From: Polytrichum commune
Taxonomy: Eukaryota; Streptophyta; Polytrichopsida; Polytrichales; Polytrichaceae
Assembly: GCA_950295325.1 (NCBI GenBank)
Contig: OX485806.1
Location: 31,868,001 to 31,932,000 of the forward strand
Length of the DNA: 64,000 nucleotides
Reading direction: 5' to 3'
The number at the start of each line of letters is the position of its first letter. Position 1 is the stretch's first letter. Shown in pieces: positions 24,892 to 36,158 of the stretch. A program made the position numbers and the translations under genes. The notes beneath the pieces were generated by a model. That model saw only the letters and a program-made list of their open reading frames with translations. It was not told the DNA's origin and made no database searches.

Positions 24892-26151
24892 TCATGACCT
24901 TTTTGAATTACAAGAGCCATCTACAACTTTTGATAAATCAGAGCTCCGCATCGAAGACTCGTCAGATGAAATTGTTAGAAACTCTGCGTGCGCTACCGCC
25001 AGATCTTCTAAATTGCCTTTAATCGTATTGCACATGGATGCAAGTGCGAGTGTCGAGAACGGCTCCTCAATCAGCACCCCGACCTCCTCAATACAAAGCA
25101 ACGCTGCAGCGTTGAAGAAGACGGCCGGGATGGTACCCCACCTGCATATATCCCATAACCCTAACGGCAGAGCGAGGTGCCAGATGACCAGAAACCTCGA
25201 AGTTAGCCTTGTGTAAGACAACGGAATGGGAGTCTTGAAGATTCTCTCACACGCACCGACATTATCATGAAACTGCGTGATGTTGGCATCCATGCTCGAT
25301 CTTTCCATGTCCCTAATAGTTGTACTGTACACAAGTTCAGACATGATCTGTAACACGTAATTCGGTCGATGCGAAGCCATCATCACTGCTTTGAGCTCCG
25401 TCTCCTCCAAAATACCGGCCAATTCGCTCTGTAAATCATTTCTTCTGCTTGTATGGTCCTTCAAAGTGTACGGAAATGCGGCCAGGTGGCGCAGGAAGCA
25501 CTCAAGCTTAGGTGCGTCTGCTGGCGATCGCATCCACGTCAACGCTTGCCTGCACAAATCTCTGGTTCTATTTACGGTCATGCCCCATGACTTCCGGGCT
25601 TCATCAAACCTCGCGTACGAAGCATTTGTCCGAAAAACGAGTAAAAGTGCAAGCGCAGGGGCGGTGAGAGAGAAAGGAAGACTAGAGATGTGCAAGAGAG
25701 GAAACCAATGCGGTAGAATCTGCATCTCAATTGCTTCATTGTAGAATGTGATGGCTGCAGATACACCTGTGAGAGAGAACACAGGAGGCCCGAGTGCTAG
25801 AATCACTCTCGAAGATGCGATCGATAACAAATGTCGTCCGTGTCGAGTACTGCTCCTGTGCCGCATCCAGTCTCCGTGATCGAACACCATTCTCCTGTAC
25901 ACCATCGCATCTTCTTTCTCCTTGTCCGCCACCTCTGGGTTGAAATACTTCCCCACGTGCTTCGCCCGAACAACAAGAAGCATGTTGACTCTTCGAGAGG
26001 AGGGACAAAAGCATTGGTGAGTTGAAGGCCATGGTTCTCTTGATACCTTCATAGGTAAGAAAATAAAAGCCTGCTTCAAAGAGGAGATGGAGGGGGCCAT
26101 GGCCATCCCTCTAGAACAGGCATGGAAATTTTGAGAAACAGAGATCACCAT
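24892..26151 (-). CDS. Bestrophin-like chloride channel (plant VCCN type)
   Basis: A single 419-aa open frame. It resembles the plant thylakoid voltage-dependent chloride channels (VCCN; bestrophin/UPF0187 family), which move chloride into the lumen to tune proton motive force under changing light. Residues 1-65 look like a transit peptide. Hydrophobic segments lie at about 115-135, 158-173 and 315-355. Family signatures are VFRTNASYARFDEARKSWG (172-190) and the strongly conserved EEVGVLIEEPF (355-365). The length is close to Arabidopsis VCCN1. No intron is needed to read the protein end to end. The start is the ATG at 26151, upstream of the basic targeting region; a later Met at residue 16 is possible. 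The C-terminal codons lie inside a tandem repeat unit. Confidence 0.9.
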   Translation of the reverse strand: MVISVSQNFHACSRGMAMAPSISSLKQAFIFLPMKVSREPWPSTHQCFCPSSRRVNMLLVVRAKHVGKYFNPEVADKEKEDAMVYRRMVFDHGDWMRHRSSTRHGRHLLSIASSRVILALGPPVFSLTGVSAAITFYNEAIEMQILPHWFPLLHISSLPFSLTAPALALLLVFRTNASYARFDEARKSWGMTVNRTRDLCRQALTWMRSPADAPKLECFLRHLAAFPYTLKDHTSRRNDLQSELAGILEETELKAVMMASHRPNYVLQIMSELVYSTTIRDMERSSMDANITQFHDNVGACERIFKTPIPLSYTRLTSRFLVIWHLALPLGLWDICRWGTIPAVFFNAAALLCIEEVGVLIEEPFSTLALASMCNTIKGNLEDLAVAHAEFLTISSDESSMRSSDLSKVVDGSCNSKRS

Positions 26152-29100
26152 CCTACACCTTCAACAAGATCACCCTTCAAAACCCCATTGCATATCCTCG
26201 TGTCACCAAGCTGATGCATCCCCATCCATCTCGAAGTAGAAAAAATCGCCGATGCCATCACTCTCCCATCAACCTAGCAAATCTGAATTCTGCACGAATG
26301 TATTCGCGTAGCTCGACCTCCCGTTTCGTTAACTCCCTTCCATATTCTTCACCTCAGTCCATCAGAAATCAGGAGTCACAAACAACACCGCAGTGACACC
26401 ATATCAAAAGAGCAGGAAATCCACCAAGACATTCCACCTGCATCTGGCCACTTTTCCCCATTCTTCGCGCAATCATATGCTGGCTCCAAACTGGAGCTTT
26501 TGTAGTGAAGATTTCAAATTGGTCCATGAGTCATTTCAGCGACGACCATCGATATGTGCGACCTGTTTAGATAGCAACACAATCTGATGGAAACCTGCGA
26601 GACGAGATATAAAATCGGTGAATTCGAAGAGGAGACACCGAAGGTCAGAGCACTCTCGTGTTCCTCCGGGGAAGAATCTAAACCCCTTGCCAGCTCGGTT
26701 ACCTATTAACCTAAATCCTAAATCTACATGCCATCCTACATGGCATCAAGTGGATTATGTTTCATGGTCTACCGGATATAGCATTTGGCCCATCAAAAAG
26801 AAGTGGGCTTCAAATGTAGAACTAGGGGTTGTGATAATCAATTGAATTGCTATTGGCTCTTAGGAATATTATATTATCATTGTGGAGACTCAAAACCTAA
26901 ACATATGTTGGGGTCCCTCAACAAGGTCTACTTTCACTTTACACTAAACTTGGGAGTCCATTAGTTGCAAATTTTTATTTTTATTTCCCATAGTGCAACC
27001 TTTGGATGATTTTTGAGAGCCCTTAGATTTTCATGGTCCAGTCCGTGACACCCGTTGCATATGAATTAATATCCTAGGCCATCCTACACTGTATGTTCAA
27101 CATGCTCAACTATAGTGCATTCACTAGAAGGAATCGTGTCCAAATCAACCCTCCTCTGCGGTGATGGCATGGTTTGTGTCCACTGCCATTCTGACTGTAA
27201 CCCGCTGTCTGACTGCCACCGCGACTGCAGTTTGGGTATATGCCAGTAAAAGTTGGGTGTAACTTGGTTTACTTGGGTGACGGTTGCCATGTCAACATGT
27301 TCGGGTGACCGCCACTGTTTTGGTAGCCTTTGGGTGGCGTTTTTTGGGTGTCGGGTTTGGGTTTTGGGCATACAGTTGCAAGCGGGTTGGCGTTCATGGG
27401 TTGCACAATGCACTGCCGAGGGTGGCCACCATATGTGGGTGGCTTGGCACCCATGTTGGGTGTCATTGGCGCCCCCCGGGGCATTATTATTTTGGTCATT
27501 TCCTCTCTTTTCCTTTGATGGGTTTGTACTCTCCCAGGGTGTCTGCTACCCAAGCATAACCCGATTTTCCATATGAACGGGTTTTTGCACAAACAGGAAG
27601 TATTGTTCCATACGAAACCCTAAGGTGGGAGGGAACAACATTTGCCTTAATTTACACATAGAAGCTTTATTTGTGACCAACTTTGCCTCATATTTGTGGG
27701 TCTAGACCACAATGGGAGATGGTGACCGTAAGCCACCCGGTAATCGCAATTGCCATGAACATGCGGTGGACTCACATCCGCAATCCAGCTCCTCAACATT
27801 GACAGCTAGGCTCCATGGGCGTGTCCGCGGTTTGGGGGCGTTCCCTGCACACACAATGGTCGCCCTCACAATTGCTTCCCTCAGCAACGCGTGTGGAATC
27901 GAGCCATCAGGATGTGCGATTGTTGCAAGTGCGGCCAATACAGGTGGGCTATTCATTTCTTGTGTTTAAGGCTATTCATGTGGGCATGTCGCAACATCAA
28001 TTCAGAATTGAACCATGGGATTTTATTGTTGGCCGTGTGGGTCATGTGCTTTCATGTTGTGCGGCGGTTTAGGTATGTGTGATTTAGCACATGTTCCATA
28101 TCCGTGTTCAATTGTGTGCAGCACCTTTGGCATCTGAACACCATCATTTCCGGTTGTTTTCCTGGTTGTCAATCATTGTTACACAACACATCCGTCCATA
28201 TATTGTTGTCGGATTTGTGATTTGCCGTGTATCATTTGTCGTCCAGCGCCTCCCATCCTCTAACAACCTTGTGGTCGGTCCAATCCGTCCCCGCTCGTCG
28301 TGCCCTTGGCACAAAATATTCCCCGCACAAAACGGCATTTCAATTGGGCCCATGTGTCTTCAAAGCCGACATATGTGAGATGGGCAACCAATTCCCCACG
28401 TCGCGCTCATGTAAGAATATCAACACATGATTCCAGCCTTGGTGTTCGACTTGTCATTGCTCAATCTCTTGTGGTGGATGTCGAGGGGGGGGGGATGACA
28501 CAACAACGGAGCGGATTCCTCCGTGTCCCTATAATTCCTTGGATCACAAACCTACTTGTTTCACAAAACAACTAGCTATTGCACACATACCATCGCCATG
28601 ATTGCATGGGAGTCGCTGCCCATCCCTCGAATTTGTTACGCCCGACGGTTGTTGTGCACCTTTGCTCGGTCATGCACATGGAACACGCTCATGGGGTGGC
28701 GGCAACAATGCAGCAGACCCTGTGTGCGGGAGTTTCACGCATCTGCGAACGGAGATTTCGCGGCAATCAGAATACCGTCCAAGAAACTTGTGTGTGTGAA
28801 CAAAACTGTGTTGGCCACACGTGCGGAGACTTGGGTGGTCGGACATGTTTTGGAAAACTACACTTGCTTGTCGTCTGGGAGAGACCTCTATGATGCGGAC
28901 TTTGGGGATTCATATGGTCATCAAACCATTCTTGTTGGTGATTGCGAATCACTGTGCGACATAGAATAACGTTTTCGTTTCCAAAACACTTTTGCAGTTT
29001 TTTTTATTGGCAAATGACCTTCAGGATGATAGAACAACCTTCCCATATTTCTACTCTGCGATGTGTCATACACCACCACTTCTCAATGTAAATGGAATGT

Positions 29101-30061
29101 GCAGTGAGTATCGCATTTCTATTGTACTTTTTATGTTCAAATCTCGCATTACGACACGTATAGAATTGTGCAGGTCACATCGAGGTGTTGAATCTCCCAT
29201 GGCGGTGGTTTGGTCCAACAAGGTTGAATTTTTTCATGTGCCTAGTATCTCTGCAACAATTGCAATGTGTTATGTTAGATAGCCTGCCAAAATTCAATTG
29301 AGGGTGGGATGTTCACATACAAAAACGTTCTAATGTCTAAATGGGCATATTAGATAATTCCATGGCTCCATCAACTCAAGTGACTTGGTTCGACAACATT
29401 GGTGTGACCTACAATGGGTGCCACCCAATCTAAACACAGAATCTGATGGTCATATGTTTTAATGCACATGTTTGTTGGGTGCCGATTCCATGCTCTATTT
29501 TGAATGTATGTGCAATTAAAGTGTTGGTTGGCTTTTGCCGAGAATTTTGGGATTGCTAGGAAACATGTTTCCACGAAGGTTGTAGTGCGCCAAAATTTCA
29601 AATGGTATGGTCCAAAAACATGCACGTGCATTTCTGTTTCAGTTTTTTCTTTTGTTTGTACATACACATTGCTTGTTGGTGAACATTATGGAGTATGCGG
29701 GCATGAACTGTACCCACTACAACCACACATATGTTCAATATGGATAAGTCTATATATATATGTTCAATTGACTAAATTGTGACTAATGCCGGCAAAATCA
29801 TTTTGAACGCACAGAATGTACCATTGTGTGATTTCCACAATAATGTCCAATCATCATTGGGTTCTTGGCAAAGAAATATGAGCATGATCGGATGCCGTGC
29901 AGGCTGCAAGTACTTGTGATGTGTTGTCCGCCCACACGGTTACCGATGTGGGTGACAGTCACCAAATATGGTGAATGTGGCACCCACCTCAACCATGTCC
30001 TCAGCTAGAGTATTGTATGTGCCCAGGTTAGTGTGTTGTATGCATATAATCCTTCCCTCGC
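26152..30061. other. Intergenic, decayed repeats, no supported gene
   Basis: 26700-27060 resembles parts of TIR elements A and B (shared ACATGGCATC and GAGAGCCCTTAGATT motifs). From 27100 to 30000 base composition is richer in G and C and many overlapping frames are open on both strands, but none is conserved in character. The best is 28730-28969 on the plus strand. A G-run lies at about 28486. I treat these as decay products. Confidence 0.35.
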
Positions 30062-30570
30062 ATGGAGAAATCTTCCATGCCTACCTGCTTGGGATTCTTT
30101 AGGTGTGCCAAATTATTGCGGCCTGCTGGCGTTGGAGTTGTCAGGGCGAATGGGGAGGTCGAGTTTCTTGCCGCTATCTCCTTGCAACCTCTATTACAGT
30201 GCATCGAAGTGAGAGGGCAATGTGAATTGAGTCATGCAGATGAGGGAAGAGGAGAGGTGGGAGGGGACAATTGCGACCAGGGGATAAAGGATTGGGAGGC
30301 CAACTTGAACGACCAAGGGCAAAGGGAGGCGGAAAGGCAGGAGGCCAAGTATAGGCGAGTGTTTGTGGAAGGAAGGGAGGACATAGAGTGCATCAGGGAC
30401 TGTGGAGGTGGCGCGCAGGAGGAGGGGCACGTAGAGGAGGAAGGGAGTGTGGAAGAGGGAGTAGGCGCTCAGGAGGAAGGCTTTGTTGTGCAACAACCAA
30501 AAACCTACGAGGCCGAGCGCAACAAATGTGTGGCAAAGGTCCAAGAACGACTCCAACTACTATTAAGTGC
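30062..30570 (+). pseudogene. Coding-like remnant with acidic middle and charged helix
   Basis: The plus-strand frame from 30062 is Glu-, Gly- and Arg-rich in its middle and then reads PKTYEAERNKCVAKVQERLQ, a charged helix of a kind common before an exon end in plant transposon-associated proteins. Beyond about 30570 the frame loses this character and passes into low-quality sequence. No domain is recognised. It may belong with the frameshifted remnants at 30.85-31.60 and 33.10-34.04 kb, which lie in the same orientation. Confidence 0.35.
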
Positions 30571-30851
30571 AAAATTCAGCATGTGGGCTGGATCAATTTG
30601 TGGGTTTTTGTTATTCTTGGGTTGTGGGTGTTCTTTGTCTCCAATTCGCCTGAACCGTAAACATGGCATATGGTCAATGGTCGCCCGCACAATCACACCC
30701 GCCCATTCCCCTCCAAACCCTAAAACTACATACCTAATTCTCCCCTGTGCAACTTCTATCAACGCCATTTTTTGGAGGACCAGCAGGGTTTAGGGTTTCC
30801 CCGTTCCACTGTTTAGTGAGAGGTGCAGCTGATGCTTAAATTGTTGTTTGT

Positions 30852-31601
30852 GTGTCAAATTGGAATCTGATTATGGGAGGAGACTGTGGGTTCTTGGAAT
30901 GCAAATCTAGGCAACCTCTTCAAACCTTTGTTTGTTGTGCGCCTTTCGTGATGTCTGACTCTGAGGGTGAGAAGATTGAGCATGAAATTGTGGTTGTGGG
31001 TCGTCATCTTGCATTTGTGAACCACAAATTGCAGAGCCAATTGGAACCATGAAAGATCTCATATACGAGTACGAGGCTTCTCTGGGGGTGGAGGGAATGC
31101 TCAATTGCTTGGGTTTCCCATCTCTGTTGGGATGCCTTGGGATCGAGCCCGTTGGGAGTCCTGTCCCCGCTCAGCGAATGTTAATTCCTTCCCCCTCTCT
31201 TGCAAGCATTGTTCTTCCGGACATGAATATGGCAAACCTCCTTGCGGCTATCCTCCCCTTGGTTCAGTATGACATGTTTTCGTGGAGAGAGGACAAATTT
31301 TTAGCCAAGCTTGGAAAAAAACCCAGATATGCTTGCACCCGGACCAACCCCCTGCAATTGCATAGGTTTCCAGCATGTGCCTGTGGCAGTATTGGGAGGG
31401 AAGGAGGTGGACATGCCCTATGGGTTGTGGGAGGACTTGCAACGACAAGTCGTGCGCACGGACAATGCGCAATTCCTGAAGATTAACCACCCAATGCTTC
31501 ATGTCTTCTACAAATCAATGGAGGCGCAACTTTGTGTTGTCACCAAATGCCGCCCGAAAATGCATCGCAAAACCCTGCCAGTTCCCAAGTTTTTTGGATA
31601 G
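30852..31601 (+). pseudogene. Frameshifted protein remnant, unknown family
   Basis: Three frames join into one sensible protein if two one-base shifts are allowed. The first segment, around SEGEKIEHEIVVVG, runs to 31048 and overlaps the next at 31049. The second, MKDLIYEYEASLGVEGML onward, runs to an A-run at about 31314-31320. The third, from PTPCNCIGFQHVPVAV, runs to a stop at 31601. The shift at the A-run is typical of an indel in a homopolymer. I do not recognise the family. It is most likely a dead transposon or gene copy. Confidence 0.4.
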
Positions 31602-33099
31602 GGCATGCAATGGGGACTGCAATTATTAAGGTATCCTTGTATTTTAGTGTTTGTCCAGTGCGTGCCAGATTCCAACTTCATTTTAGGGAGAGTTGCGCAT
31701 ATCTTGGTTGCATTTGTGGTTGTGTGGGATCAGATACACTTTTGCAACGTTCAAGATTGTTGCACATGAGTTTAATTCTTGCCATTAACAATTGCCACAA
31801 CACCCACCCCCAACCCTTCTGGAGGGTGCATGTGGATGAGAAAATTTTCTTTGCTCCCAGTCCCACATGTTGGAACATGTGCCCCTTCATAACTTCAAGG
31901 TTTGTGTGGAGGTTGATGTCTTCGGTGGTGTTTTGCCTCCAAACAATTGGGTTGTTCCATGTTTCGACAATTGACCCTTCAATTTGTTTCCATGAATATT
32001 AAATATGCATAGAAATTGAACTGAAATGCACGATGCCGGTGGAGGTGCAGATTCACTATCCCCAAGAAGTCAAAAACCAATAAACCCGAGCCTTCGTCTA
32101 CATCGTTCCAGAAATTGCCCAGGCGACGCAGTTCGAGACTCGCACAATTAACAACGTCTACCATGGTAGAGGCAACAACCCCTTTGGCTGACACCACACT
32201 AGAAAAATGCATGCACGTCCTCACAAGAATGTGGGATGGACCCCCATGTCCATGCCGGAGTCGGGTGCTCAGCTACAAAGCCTGCAGGGGCACAACACAA
32301 GTAGCGGTAAACGCCAATATGCAACACCGGCAACCCATGTTATATACAAAATGATGTTTGTGCGCAACCATAGTCCAACATTTGGTGTCTTTGTTGTTGT
32401 TGGTTGAGTGTTGTGAGGATAGTGGTTGTCCATGTGGCTATGAGGTTCAATTTCCCAATTTTATGTGCAATCCTGCTTCTTCAAATGGGTTGGGAGAACG
32501 GTTAGATATTGGGGAGTTTGCTACATGTTGCCATGAAGTGGAAATTGCCAGTCACGTGTGCATTCTTGTTGTTTTGGGGTTGTGGGGAGAGTGCTTATCA
32601 GAATGGGCAAAATGTATGCGCCCGTTGGTAGAGTTGGCCATGCGTCCGTGTGGGCATGAACATCATTTTGGCATTCCTTAACGTGCATTCTTGGCGAACC
32701 CCATGTTAGAGGATTGTGCTGGTGGAGGGCAGTGTGTTCTATGTGCCCATGGCCACCGCTAAGGCGTTTTAATGTGCCATCGCTCGAGTTTGTGCTAAAG
32801 AGAGGGCTGACACAATATAAGTTTTGCCCTTGTTGTCTCGAGGAACATTCTGGCACTCTGAATGTGGCCTTCATGTGCATTCCAATTCACTTCCTTTGCA
32901 TGTTTGTTGAGGTTTGCAAATAAATAGAGTTGTTCAATTGGTTGTTCAATACATCAAAGTGGTGAGGATCGTAATAGTGTTCCTGGGAGACAACTGGCAC
33001 TTGGGTTGGACCCCGTTGTGTTTCCTGTAGTTATTGTGAGTAATGTCCAGGGGCGTTTGCAATTTAATGTGCCTTGTCGATGATTTCTTGGTGTAGCCT
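31602..33099. other. Intergenic or intronic remnant, no supported gene
   Basis: Many short overlapping frames but none persuasive. It may hold introns or decayed exons of the plus-strand remnant on either side. Confidence 0.3.
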
Positions 33100-34046
33100 C
33101 CTTTGGAGAAGCGCCCGCGGGTGGAAACGTTAGAACCTCAAGATACAGAGGCGATGGCATGTGAGCAACCCATGCATAGGAACCATCCACCATCCGAGTT
33201 GTTGTCACAACGGCATGATACAGTGGAAGACGGGATGGAAACGTGGGCGGCGGAACCCCATTTCTTGCAGGGACCACCTCCACGTCGAGGTTGGTAATCA
33301 GGTGAGCACATTGCATATAGAGAGTCCATATCGGAGGGGACAATCACAGACCCAACATATGCAAATATTGGGGACCACACATATCTTCCCAACATCCATC
33401 AACAATCCCGGGGACAACCTTATCAAGGAAGTCAAGAGCGTGCGGCTTGGAGCCAAGATGTCAGTGAAGAGTATGATGAAGGTGGCTATATGTTGGGCGC
33501 CCGGTCACAAAATTGGCAGGAAGGGTCTTGGAATGCGGACATTGGGAGCATGATGGTCCTGGGTGTCCATCTCAATGTGGTGGGGGATGGAGAGGCAGGC
33601 CTTCCTCTGCACATATTCCATCGAGTGGCTACCCTTCACATCCTTCGAGGCCACCCATTGCGAGGCCCATCCAACAACGTAGAGGACATTATCTGGATTT
33701 TGAAAGCATAAGAGATCCCGTGTATGTGGATCGCGACGGTTTTCAGGTGCAGCCTTTGCAGCGGAGGGTTTTCTATGACGAGGGCGACCGTTTTGGATAT
33801 GATCGACCAACTATTGGATATAACAACACCCAATCTCTTGGATTGTCCACTCCTCCCTTGCAAGGGTTGGGGCCCAATATGGGTGGACCTTACCCCATGG
33901 CTGCACCTCCGCAAATGGTGTTGTTTGCCAGTGATAGGCGAGCCCAATGTCCCATTCCTATGCCTTCAGGACACCATGTCCCGAGCAGTGAGTCCTTAAA
34001 CCCCGACAATTTTACAACTCGTGAGTGTGGACATGCAGGGATGTAA
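33100..34046 (+). pseudogene. Gln/Tyr/Gly/Pro-rich coding remnant with frameshift
   Basis: An open stretch from about 33103 (KRPRVETLEPQDTEAM) stops at 33296-33298. A new open stretch then starts near 33301 (GEHIAYRESISEG), passes QQSRGQPYQGSQERAAW, and shifts frame near 33550 into one that reads to a TAA at 34044-34046. The composition suggests a disordered protein tail. The final TAA is itself the start of a telomere-like repeat. Family unknown; at least one frameshift and one stop make it a remnant unless short introns intervene. Confidence 0.35.
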
Positions 34047-34064
34047 ACCCTAAACCCTAAACCC
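34044..34064. repeat. Interstitial telomere-like repeat (about 3 units)
   Basis: TAAACCC repeated three times, directly overlapping the stop codon of the plus-strand remnant. The motif is the plant telomere unit in CCCTAAA orientation. Confidence 0.85.
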
Positions 34065-34150
34065 TTGACACTTGAAAAACACTTCAATATTCCAAACAAA
34101 CAAAGGATTGATGTGGGTTGGCGTAGGTCGGTTGAAGTGGGTAGGAGTGG

Positions 34151-34180
34151 GTTGGAGTGGGTTGGAGTGGGTTGGAGTGG
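34151..34180. repeat. 10-bp tandem repeat (GTTGGAGTGG)
   Basis: Three perfect units of GTTGGAGTGG, with related G-rich partial units on either side (34107-34195). Confidence 0.9.
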
Positions 34181-34840
34181 GTCGCGTGTGGGAAGGAGAG
34201 GGTTAGGGTTCCGTGGGAGCCTTGAATCGCTTCTGCGTCTGGAGCCTGCAGAGCGACAACGTACATGGTGCAGGTTGCGCTTGGCCGTGCGCTAGGCTTA
34301 GGTACACGTGGCGTCCCACGGTTGGCCGGCAGGACGCTGTCACAAAGGCCCGAAAAATAGGCGGGGGTGGCAGCCCGCAAGCGGACTACCTGGCGGATGG
34401 GTCCCGCCTTGCGGTTCCCGCCTCTGCCTCATTAAAAATCCACTTTTTAGCTGCAACTTTTCACATAAAGATTTTTTTTCCAAGAAGGTTCTTCGGTAAC
34501 TCCCTTGAGTTACCACTGCCTCTTAATGCAGATCATAGCTCTGGGGCATATAAGCCCAGCAAAGTTCCATGTCAAGTATATAAGTTGAATAGAGCTCCAT
34601 CACATGCTTTGAAGTCCAACACATTAGATTTTGAAATATGAGTTGGGAGATATTATATTTTTGGGTCCCAGTGATTATTATTTTAATGTGGTTAAGATTT
34701 TTGAGCTTTTAGATTTGAAACATTTTTTAACTTAGGGATTGTGAGGATTTTTTAGCTTCTAGATTTTAAGCATTTTTAGCGCATAAATGTGTGAGATCTA
34801 AGACATATTTTTTTGCTTCCTTGTGCCGTGTCTATAAAAA

Positions 34841-36158
34841 ATGGCTCTGATAGAGGAGGAGTTAATTTTAGTTTTTTTTGCCATCATGGTGGTATTTTTG
34901 AAATTTCCAATTCGTAGAGCGCGTGTGCAACCAACATTAGATTTGTTGGATGAAAGTGTAGGGGCTAGGTATTTTCTTATAGTTGCTGTTTATTCGTGGA
35001 TGCGACGTTTCCTACAAAGATTGTAATGGATAGAACCGAAATAAAATATTCATTATGATGTTGTTGAGGGAGATGTGTGGCATACTACCCCGGATATGTT
35101 AGATTGGAAATACCGGCAAACTTATATGATGAATTTTCTAGCATTTGAGCAGTTGGTTGCCGAACTTACACCATTTTTGCGTCCTACTACGCAGATGTTT
35201 GTCAAACCTCTTATACCCAAATGGGAAGTAAGTGTGTTTAGTTCTGTACCGATTAGCCCATGGTTTTTTTTGCAAAACCATGAATATGTTGTATGGTTGT
35301 GGGGAATCTACCATTAGAAAATATACCCTAATTGTTTGTAGAGTATTGTCTTCTAGAAATGGATTATTTTGTGCGTACATTCACGTACTTAAAGGGCATA
35401 GACTAATGGATATTATCCGTAAGTCTAGGGATCTTACCGGTTTGCCCAATGTGGTAGGTGCTATAGATGGCATCCACATTCTTTTGTCGACTAGGCCTCA
35501 AAGGGGTTTAATCCCTATGCCTTGTGATTTTTTCAATAGGAAAAGTTTTCGTAGTGTGTTATTACAAGCAGTGTGCGATGCAGATGGATTTTTTTGGAAT
35601 GTGTGTGTAGGACAACCCGGTGGAGTGCATGATGCCGCTCAGTTTGCTTGGTCAAAAATCTATACGCAACTGAGGACACGAGTGATTTTATCAGAGCCAG
35701 TTTTGGAGATTGGTGGATTAGAAATTCGACCGTATTTGCTTGGAGATGCCACTTATTCTAGCCGTCCCTATCTGCTGAAGAGTTTCAAGCCCAGTGTTAA
35801 TGATCCCAGGTTCCAAAATAAAAGAAGGTTTGATGAGTCCTTGAATTCTGGCAAAGTTGTGATTGAACAAACTTTTGGAGTATTGAAGAATCGATGGAGG
35901 ATTTTGAAAATTTTGAATATGGAAGTAGACAGGGCTGCTACAACCACTCTTGCGTATTGTGTTATGCATAATTACTGCGAGATATTCTCAGAGGGAATTT
36001 CATTGCTAGACAATTTCGATCAACGTGCCGATCATTTTGTTGGAGTACGTAGGGGACCTCTAAGAGTGTCTGGGGATGGTCAGGCTGGTAAAGTAACGGG
36101 GGAACAGATGAGGGTAATCATGTTTGAAGCTTGGGTTGCAAGAAACCCATCTTTATGA
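34841..36158 (+). pseudogene. PIF/Harbinger transposase (HARBI1-like), inactivated
   Basis: The C-terminal two thirds (35232-36155) matches the DDE nuclease of Harbinger transposases: LYRLAHG and GESTIRKY in the DNA-binding part, then catalytic Asp in GAIDGIHI, second Asp in LLGDATY, and Glu in IEQTFGVLKNRW. The N-terminal part is in another frame (34841-35230: MALIEEELILVFF, then IHYDVVEGDVW) and holds TAA stops at 35024-35026 and 35042-35044. The two frames join at about 35229-35231 by one extra base. Two stops plus a frameshift mean it cannot make transposase as it stands. TIRs were not found, so the element borders are unknown. Confidence 0.9.

Noticed and set aside
24881-25744. Plus-strand ORFs of 111-117 codons
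   Set aside because: They lie antisense to the bestrophin-like coding sequence and have no features of their own.
27253-27592. Several overlapping 90-107-codon ORFs
   Set aside because: They overlap on both strands in a GC-richer, Trp/Cys-rich low-complexity tract; none resembles a protein family.
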